From assembly GCA_029531795.1 (NCBI GenBank), contig JAPEIS010000014.1, positions 1,860,001-1,924,000 on the forward strand: 64,000 nt of DNA, read 5' to 3'. Below are positions 56,783-64,000 of the stretch, in pieces. Under the pieces are notes generated by a model, which did not search any database, was not told the origin of the DNA, and saw only the letters and a program-made list of their open reading frames with translations. The DNA comes from Sclerotinia nivalis. Lineage: Eukaryota; Ascomycota; Leotiomycetes; Helotiales; Sclerotiniaceae. A program made the translations under genes and the position numbers. Every line of letters begins with the position of its first letter. Within the stretch, counting starts at the first letter, position 1.

Positions 56783-58019
56783 ATGGCGCATCAAAGGGTT
56801 ACATCGACCCTGGATGGAGTGAAGGAACCCCATTCTGTTAGTTTGAAGGTTTTGAGGTATGTTGTGTTTGTTTTTATTTATGAATTACCTCCTACTTGAA
56901 TGAAGCAGTAGCGTAAGATACTAAATGGTCGTCCACAGACTTTCGCGCCCATCCCTCTCAATTCAACATCCACTTCCCGCACCCTCCCCTTCACCACCTC
57001 CAAATCTCAGTCTTCCGGCGCCCTCAGCATCTCTCGCATACCCATCTCCCACTCCTTCGAACTTTATTCTCTCGCCTCTCCTCACACTTCCGCCGGCTTT
57101 CGGATCTGCATATGTAGGGGAGACGTTTAGTTGTACTCTTTGCGCTAATAACGAACTTCCTCCTCTTTCCCAACTCGCTCAAACTCACACCTCTCCGGAT
57201 ATCGCGGCCTCACCCAATACCAAAATAATATCGAATATAACTCTCAGCGCGGAAATGAAAATTCCCTCTACAGCAAACCCCATATCACTTCCTCTCTCGG
57301 GCCCTTCCCCATCCCCTCCAACGTCTACATCTGGAGAAGAAACTCCAGAAACACAAATTATTTCCCAGACATCCCTTCAAAAAGTTCTTCATTTCGACCT
57401 CAAAGAAGAAGGAGCTCACGTTCTAGCCGTCACAGTCACCTATACTGAATTTTCTCCTTCGTCTCCCCCTCGCACTCGCACATTCCGCAAGCTATACCAG
57501 TTTATCTGTAAAGGCTGTCTCGTTGTCCGTACCAAAACTGGTACATTACCATCCCTGAAATCTACCTCTTCGAATCGCTCATCAACATCCATCCCACCAA
57601 CCTCTCCATCGGAAGAAACAAAACGCAGAAGAAGCTACGCCCTAGAAGCTCAAATAGAAAATATTACAGAAGATAACCCTATTACCTTGACGTTAGTTCA
57701 TTTAACTACTACAAAAGGATTTAATGCTACGAGTTTAAATTGGGAGATTGTGGTTTCTGATTCGGAAAAGGAAAATGGGGGAGGGGAGGCAGAATTAGAA
57801 AAACCTGTATTAGCACCGGGAGATGTTCGTCAAGTTTGCTTTTTGGTTGAAGAAAAGGATCCTGAGGACGAACGGGAAAGTGTAGAGGGAGAGAATGAAA
57901 ATGAAAGCGAAATTGTAGATGGAAGGTTGATATTCGGAGTGCTGAGTATAGGATGGAGAGGTGCGATGGGAAATAAGGGGTTTCTGAGTACGGGGAATTT
58001 GGGGATTAGGGTTTCGTGA
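56783..58019 (+). CDS. TRAPPC13-like TRAPP complex subunit (DUF974)
   Basis: Two exons, 56783-56856 and 56939-58019 (donor GTATGT, acceptor CAG), give 384 residues. The short first exon encodes MAHQRVTSTLDGVKEPHSVS. The second exon starts with a Pro/Ser-rich stretch. The DUF974 core begins PPAFGSAYVGETFSCTLCAN, followed by KVLHFDLKEEGAHVLAVTVT and FRKLYQFICKGCLVVRTKTG. The C-terminal Ig-like part ends LIFGVLSIGWRGAMG. In animals and Aspergillus, TRAPPC13-type subunits belong to TRAPP III-like exchange factors for Rab1/Ypt1 in secretion and autophagy. Low-complexity inserts rich in Glu lie at about 300-330. Confidence 0.9.
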
Positions 58020-58690
58020 TGTGTATCACTGATGGCTAGTTATGCTGGGATGGGAGGAGGGGATTGGTTAATACACTATGTCATTTACATAAGGTGGACT
58101 GACTATTTGTAAATGTAATTCATGAGGCCGAAGCCTATATTTGATCAAACGCCGGATGAGTTGCACGATGATGTTAAGTATGATTAAAGATAGCTACGAA
58201 ATTAGACGATATTGTATAAATGTCACGGTGGTGTTCCTAAGCGAGCAAGCAATGAATTGAAAAAGGAGACTTTACTTTATATGATGTCATCTTAATACAA
58301 TTCAAGCGAATCCCCACAATATTTGCTTGATAAATCATTTAGAATATCTATCCCTATATCGCATTACTAGTAAACTGCTCTGAACCTAGATGTATTGATT
58401 ATTTCGTGAGATAGATTTCGATGTAATGTATCGTTCGTTTATTTCATTTCAGCAATTATAATTATTATAGCTTGCATGGTCTGTTTTATATAGTCCCGTT
58501 GAAAAAAATAAAATTCTCTCGAAACGTAATGTAAATTAATGGTAGGCAGGATTTTGTATTATGAACATTTCGCTGTTTGGAGAAATTGCGCCAGGCTATC
58601 GTGATGAATGTTTCAAAGATTTCTTACTAATATATCATTCTAAGCCCTACTTAATGAAATACAGGCGAATTTCATATCCACCTCCACCCC
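58020..58690. other. AT-rich convergent spacer
   Basis: 3' regions of two convergent genes. No gene seen. Confidence 0.6.
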
Positions 58691-59873
58691 TCAAGCCACA
58701 CAATTAACCTTATCACCTCTCAAAAAGCCCTCAAAAATCTCCCCAACAGCCTTAACACATTTCTCCTGACTCTCCCTCCCAAACCACGCCACATGCGGAC
58801 TAACAATTAAATTCCTAACCCTCTGCTCCCCCTCTCCCCTAATCAACGCACTCTCCCCCCTCTCCACCGGTTCCTTCCCAAAAACATCCGTTGCAGCCCC
58901 CAATATCTCTCCCCTATCCAACGCATCCGCAAGATCGCCTTCATTCACTACTCCTCCGCGTGCGACGTTGATTAGTATCGCGTCGTGACGCATCAGTGAG
59001 AATTCGGAAGCGGAAATTAGGTTTTGCGTTGTGGGGGATAGGGGACAGGAGAGGATTATCGTGGTGCATTGGGTGAGGATTTCGGAAAAGCATGTTCGGC
59101 CGGGTCGGGTTTGCTCTTTGGGTAGGGATTTGCGTTCTGAGATGAGGATTTTCATTCCGAGGGCTTTGCAGAGGTCTGATATTGCGGTTCCTGATTTTGT
59201 GTTAGTTTTGTCGTTTTTGTCAAGCTAATTACACCACTTCAAAAGTCAAAAGTCAGGAAACTCTTAATATAGTGTCCACCATCTTGATAGACACGAAAGT
59301 CTTTCGATATTAAGATCAGGGAACTCCCATATCAAAAACCAAAGAAAAAAAATTCCTACCAATCTTTCCACCTCCCACAATCCCCACCACCTCATTCTTA
59401 CACCCCCTCGCTCCACCCCCATCCAACGTATTCATATCCAAAATACCCGTCCCCTTTCTTCCCCAATTCTCCCCCCTCATAGTCCACTCATGCATATTAA
59501 CCACATCCCTCTTCACCGCAAAATAAAGCGCAATAGCATGTTCCGCCACCGTCTCCGTATTCGTATCCGGCATATTCGACACTTGGATTCCGTTTTTAGA
59601 GCAATAGGTAAGATCGACATGGTTTGTTCCGACGGAGGTGATGATTATGAGTTTTAGTTGGCCCGGGGGGAGGGCGGAGAGTATTTCCCGGGTGAGGGGA
59701 CAGAGAGAGGTGAGGAGGATGCTGGCGGGCTTGATGCGCGAGGGGATAAGTGGGAGCGGGGTGTAGGGGTAGGGGGTGTAGGTGTGCGGGGCTGGGAAGA
59801 AGGTTGCGGGGAGGGGGTGGTAGTTGGAGTCTAGGTAGACGATGGTTTCACCGGCTAGGGGTGGGGCGGACAT
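58691..59873 (-). CDS. D-isomer-specific 2-hydroxyacid dehydrogenase
   Basis: NAD(P)-dependent oxidoreductase that interconverts 2-keto acids and D-2-hydroxyacids (glyoxylate/hydroxypyruvate reductase type). Two exons, 59873-59360 and 59190-58691 (donor GTAGGA, acceptor CAG), give 337 residues. The nucleotide-binding loop VVGIVGGGKIGTAIS (GxGxxG type) is split by the intron. The catalytic residues are Arg about 248 in LINVARGGVVNEGDL, Glu about 277 in ATDVFGKEPV and His about 303 in SPHVAWFG. The family signature VSNMPDTNTETVAEHAIALY is present. Cofactor choice and substrate cannot be fixed from the sequence. Confidence 0.9.
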
Positions 59874-60447
59874 TTTGAGGAGGCTGAGGTTGTGAGCGCG
59901 GGGAATTGTGAAGGGGGTGAGGGCGGAAAATGTTGAATGGAGGAGTTTTTAATTATGTGGGGTGGAAAATGCGGGGCGTCAACATGGATGGAGAGATAAG
60001 ACAGAGGAAGGAACGATCAACAGGGAGGTTTTTAAGGAGGAATTTATGTGGGAGAGAGTGTCCAGTAGTTCGCGTTGCAATCATTCATATTGGGGACTTT
60101 TAGACATTGAAATCGTTTCGCATGTTTAAATGATATAAATCGAGAATTTCAGCAAAATGATCGAAGCATGTTCAAGAATTCAAAACTTAGAGGATCTCAC
60201 ATCGGACTGCAGTCTATTGGACACATTGACATTGAGGGTGGATGAAGTAGTGTTGAGAGTACCCAATAAGGGTAATGTTGGTGTGAAGTTGGAGCGGAGA
60301 ATTTGGTGCGAGGAAAATGTTTTGAAAAGATTCATAGAATTTAGAATTTTTTATAGACAAATAGTAAATTTGTTGTTCCAATATATATCAGCATATCAAC
60401 TCCTGTTATATCTATATCCTTATCCATTCATCTATCCTTCTATCCTT
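59874..60447. other. Intergenic spacer
   Basis: Promoter of the dehydrogenase and 3' region of the Old Yellow Enzyme gene. The plus-strand frame at 60157-60516 runs antisense into the next gene and is not supported. Confidence 0.55.
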
Positions 60448-61677
60448 CTAGATAGTAGTTCCCTTCATGAAACCCGCACTCATATACTGGACTGGCAAAC
60501 GGACATCAACGCCTAATTCAAGAGCCACTTTAATAACCCACTCGGGTTCTCTCAAAAACTGTCTAGCAACCAAAACTACATCCGCCTTGGCGACCTGCCC
60601 CTGTTCATCCTTAACCTCCACTGTGTTTCCCTCTTCCTGCAAATGTGATTTTGCGGGTTGAGCTTCTGTAATCATGCCCACACAACCAATCTTCAGGTCT
60701 TTGATCCCTTCCTCGAACAATGCTGCACGGATTTGCCCTGCGATAGAAACCTGATAATCGGTATGCGCTCCTATCTTTTGGGCGGGAGAGTTGCCTGCTG
60801 AACTGACATCGAGTAAATCAACTCCCAGTACGGGAAGTAACTTTGCCAATTTGATAGTGTCTGGAATGTCCCAAGTCTCAACACCATCTTGCCTCCATTC
60901 CGTGGAACTAATTCTGAGCAACAAAGGCATGCCAGCCGGAATGACACTTCTCACAGCTTTAATTACCTCAATCAAGAGCCTCGTGCGATTCTCCCAGCTT
61001 CCTCCATAATGATCCGTTCTCTTGTTCGAAACCGGACTCAAAGAAGAGTGTAATAGATATCCATGGGCAGAATGAATTTCAATGACATCAAATCCTGCCT
61101 CCAAAGCTCTCTTAGCCGAGTCCCGGAATCCATCAATCACATCTTGAATATCCTCAAGTGTCATTTCATTAGGCTCAGCATACCCTTCACCCCACTTTAT
61201 AGCACTCATACCCTTGACTCCCTCCGGCCACCCTCCAGTACTTTCTTCCGCAACAGCACTCTTCCCTCTAGGTGCCATCCATGGTGGCACCGTACTAGCT
61301 TTCCTTCCAGCATGCGCCAACTGAATTCCAATGATCTGTCCTTGACTATGCGCGTAATCCACCACACTCTTAAATCCAGGTATCTGAGAATCTTGCCAAA
61401 GTCCAGCGCAACCTGGAGTGATTCGACCTTCGGGACGGACAGCGGTGGCTTCGACAAGAGTCAGGGAAACTCCGCGATAAGCAAAGGCACCGTAGTGGAC
61501 AAGATGGAAATCAGTCAGGTGTCCATTATTTGCACTGTACATGCACATAGGAGCTAGCCAGATGCGATTTTGAAACGTGACATCGCGGATGGTGAGCGGA
61601 GTGAAAATGGTGGGAGGGTTTTCAGATAGAGCGGTTCCCGCTGGGGGATCTTGGACGGGGGTTTCGAATGAAGGCAT
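60448..61677 (-). CDS. Old Yellow Enzyme family NADH:flavin oxidoreductase (YqjM-like)
   Basis: Single exon of 409 residues. An FMN-binding TIM-barrel ene-reductase of the class III (YqjM) type, which reduces activated C=C bonds with NAD(P)H. Visible features: FTPLTIRDVTFQNRIWLAPM at the N-terminus, the YqjM-type Cys about 45 and Tyr about 47 in PMCMYSANN, IQLAHAGRKAS with His about 122, and IEIHSAHGYLLHSSLSP with the active-site pair His about 202 and His about 205. NKRTDHYGGSWENRTRLLIE is the usual barrel motif. The phosphate-binding end contains IGCVGMITEA. The natural substrate is unknown; such enzymes act in detoxification or secondary metabolism. Confidence 0.93.
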   Translation of the reverse strand: MPSFETPVQDPPAGTALSENPPTIFTPLTIRDVTFQNRIWLAPMCMYSANNGHLTDFHLVHYGAFAYRGVSLTLVEATAVRPEGRITPGCAGLWQDSQIPGFKSVVDYAHSQGQIIGIQLAHAGRKASTVPPWMAPRGKSAVAEESTGGWPEGVKGMSAIKWGEGYAEPNEMTLEDIQDVIDGFRDSAKRALEAGFDVIEIHSAHGYLLHSSLSPVSNKRTDHYGGSWENRTRLLIEVIKAVRSVIPAGMPLLLRISSTEWRQDGVETWDIPDTIKLAKLLPVLGVDLLDVSSAGNSPAQKIGAHTDYQVSIAGQIRAALFEEGIKDLKIGCVGMITEAQPAKSHLQEEGNTVEVKDEQGQVAKADVVLVARQFLREPEWVIKVALELGVDVRLPVQYMSAGFMKGTTI

Positions 61678-63794
61678 TTTGAAGTTTGAATTGTATTGGA
61701 GGTGTAGTGTAGTGTAGAATCAGAGTCTGATAGGGAAACTATGGTCGAAGAAGTTCCGGACTTCTTATATTATTGAATCAGGCGGTTATTCCCGGTTTGG
61801 GAGCAGTTGTATTTGTAATCCTTTTGTGGGGCGGGTGACGTTGAGTGATAAACTGACAAAGCTAAAATTTAAACATAACCAAGTTATTGAGACTGCATTG
61901 CAGGCCGAGATGCCATCAACCCGGGTATACGGCATGATTTGAGGGAGGGTCTTCAGTTGAGTGAAAGAGCGAAATTCTGAAAACCTAAAGGAGAAAAACA
62001 CCAAATGTCCGACACCGCTTCAAAGCACAAAGTACAAAACACTAATATACAATTAAAGCTCTAACTCTTTTTAATCCTATGATCTAATTTATTTCAAAGA
62101 TGATAAATAATTTATTATTTAACAAAGAAAGTTGAAAATTGAAATTAAAATAATTTAAAAAGAAGTTTAGAAGAATCCAATCTAGTATAAAAGTTATTAT
62201 CTTAATTTGAAAATTATATACTATTCTTAAAATTATTATTAATTTTATTTAAATAGAATATTCTAATAAATAATAATAAATATAAAATCAAACTCTATAA
62301 AGTTCTATTTATTATAAGTTTCAAATTTTTATAGTAAATTACAAAGCTTGAATAATCAATTTTACAATTTGCTGATTTTCAAAACTTCACTTTTTCATTT
62401 AACGGATAATCCTCTCTTAAATCAATAGTATATCGGATAGCTACTTCGGATTGTATTATCTTCTTCAGGACGCTTATTATTATTGTATTCATTATCAATA
62501 TCTTTCCTATCCTCTTCAACGTTAAAAATGCCCTTCTAGTTGTTTTCACACTACTATATAAAAACACTATAGAAAAGTAGCAACTGCCCGGTGAGTCTTT
62601 ACTCACGGGGGAAAATTTAGTATAAGCAACAATTATCCAAAACGAATTCATAAAAACAAAATACTCACAGAAGATTTACTTTTCTGGTCTATACTCCAAA
62701 CCCAAAATTTTAAAAATCGAACAAATCTCATGTATGATGTGAAACATCTCCATATAACTGACCCAACGAAACTATCGTCCACAATGGATACCGTAAAGAA
62801 TGATCCGTTGCAACCATTGCTAGAACAAATGCGTCCTGTGATTGATATCGCCGAATCAGACAGCGAGTGTTCTTTCCAAAGTTGCCCAAAAAGTTCTTAA
62901 GGCAACGGACTTTTATTATCAGTATCCAAGTTCGCACCGTTTTGATCCGAATGGTAAGAAATCCAGAAATTCGAACCAAGCTATTGGAAAATTCGATCGA
63001 TCGATATTGCAAAGATCTTGCATGCCGGACATGTTTCGGAAATTGTAAGTGTAGGTAGTATTCTTCAAAGAAGAGATGGATATCGGTACAACCCCTTGTG
63101 GAGTCGGAGTTAACGACGTGTGCTTTTTAAAGTTTGGTAAAGTGATGTACACTAGGCAAACCAAAGAACAGTCCACAAATCCGCCGCAGTTGAAATCCGC
63201 GGTCTAACGCTCATCACTAGCAAATCAGTGATTGAGACTATAGCAGTACATTCTGCAGCAAATATTGACGCTGAAGTCAATGTATCCCATTTTTTATCAA
63301 GATATTGTGGAATCTCTAAATGCAAAGGACAGTATGGGTGAAGGGAAGAAGGATATCTGTTGCATTTGAAGTCATGATGACTTACCATGGAAGAGCATTT
63401 GAAATTGAGAGGTTAAATTTAAGTAGAACGCGAATCTAGAACATTTTAAGAGACGGAGACGTGACTCGAGAATTCGCTGTTGATTGGACAATGGGGAGCG
63501 ACACACTCCCCACCGGAAATTTATTTCACCGATTCACACCGCATTGGATGAAGTCAATACTACCTAATCAGGGGCTATGTACTTTCATCCACCTCTTATT
63601 GTACCAATGAGGAGGCTTCAGCATTTCGCCAGTTTTTATTCTGGGGGAGGGAAAGCCCCGGTGAGGACCATTTTTTTCTGATTTTACAGCCATAGATTCA
63701 GAATTTAAAATATTCGTTCTAATTGTAACTGATTACTTGAGAGGATGTTTTCATCCACTGTAAATCTACAAAGTAAACCGATCAAATGATATCG
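61678..63794. other. AT-rich, probably degenerate region
   Basis: 61678-62040 is the OYE promoter. About 62040-62400 is very AT-rich (long A/T runs with few G or C). 62400-63700 holds short protein-like pieces in changing frames, such as MDTVKNDPLQPLLEQMRPVI (62784-62843, plus), KVAQKVLKATDFYYQYPS (about 62881-62934) and LKSAAVEIRGLTLITSKSVI (about 63190-63250 with a frame change). No complete gene can be drawn. Confidence 0.45.
62040..62400. other. AT-rich island
   Basis: Roughly 360 bp made almost only of A and T, clearly richer than the spacers elsewhere in the window. No repeat unit is evident. Confidence 0.6.
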
Positions 63795-64000
63795 TCAGAT
63801 TTCTAAATTGATATTATTTAGACTTCTAACCCGGTTGATGGGCTTTAAAATTGACTCTCTCCAAGCTGGCAATTGGGTTACAAAAGGATCTTTTTCAAAA
63901 AATATGAGCATTTCCGTTATCAATCCAAGCGATTTCCTGCCTCCCAGCTGGACGAAATAAACCGCACACCCATTCGCATCCATCCAAGTTAGGTGATTCG
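63795..64000 (-). CDS. Possible 3' end of a gene running off the right edge
   Basis: The minus-strand frame is open from the window edge to a TGA at 63795-63797. It reads NHLTWMDANGCAVYFVQL, then GGRKSLGLITEMLIFFEKDP and later TQLPAWRESILKPINRV. Composition looks protein-like, but no domain is recognisable and the ATG inside the window need not be the start. It could be the last exon of a gene, or another degenerate piece of the region to its left. Confidence 0.3.
   Translation of the reverse strand, partial: NHLTWMDANGCAVYFVQLGGRKSLGLITEMLIFFEKDPFVTQLPAWRESILKPINRVRSLNNINLEI

Noticed and set aside
1..64000. tRNA, rRNA and CRISPR features
   Set aside because: No TTCRA-type tRNA B box with a matching cloverleaf was spotted by eye, no rRNA segments, and no spaced direct repeats. 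Hand reading cannot fully exclude a tRNA.

Overview
The window is filamentous-fungal nuclear DNA. Genes carry one to seven short introns (about 50-210 nt, GTRNGN donors, YAG acceptors, occasional CTGAC-like branch sites), are separated by AT-rich spacers, and encode typical ascomycete proteins: a Tag1-like vacuolar protein, an Ima1 inner nuclear membrane protein, a GPI-anchored aspartic protease and a fungal mS23. Gene content and codon style suggest a leotiomycete, probably Sclerotiniaceae (Botrytis/Sclerotinia type). That placement is inference; no rDNA or marker gene is present.

Layout. 0-1.4 kb: decayed coding traces. 1.5-3.4 kb: RUD3-like golgin. 4.0-5.4 kb: low-complexity locus of unknown function. 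6.0-7.1 kb: membrane protein of unknown function. 7.8-10.0 kb: GET1 and a prenyltransferase-alpha-repeat protein, divergently arranged. 12.3-14.1 kb: GPI-anchored aspartic protease. 14.1-19.1 kb: gene-poor, with a 326-bp solo LTR inserted in a purine-rich tract. 19.2-20.7 kb: two small hypothetical genes. 22.4-27.9 kb: UFD2 and an HLJ1-type DnaJ. 28.3-30.4 kb: a small membrane protein and a SIW14-type phosphatase with a hydrophobic tail. 30.4-34.9 kb: gene-poor. 34.9-41.7 kb: IMA1, ALG14, mS23 and a PPR protein. 41.7-48.1 kb: accessory interval with a full-length cytochrome P450 pseudogene, a five-repeat Asn-rich protein and a truncated SnoaL-like protein. 48.4-61.7 kb: dense conserved block with TAG1, ILV6, a KHDC4-like KH protein, a SET protein, TRAPPC13, a 2-hydroxyacid dehydrogenase and an Old Yellow Enzyme. 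61.7-64.0 kb: AT-rich, degenerate-looking DNA with a possible gene fragment at the right edge.

Functional themes. Several genes serve the secretory pathway and ER quality control (RUD3, GET1, ALG14, TRAPPC13, UFD2, HLJ1); two divergent genes serve mitochondria (mS23, PPR). Most neighbours share no obvious pathway. The accessory features of most interest are the decayed P450/SnoaL interval, the Asn-rich repeat protein, the tail-bearing phosphatase and the solo LTR. No CRISPR array, rRNA, tRNA or intact transposon was recognised. Exon boundaries were derived by hand from splice motifs and frame continuity; each multi-exon model marked as confident sums to a multiple of three.
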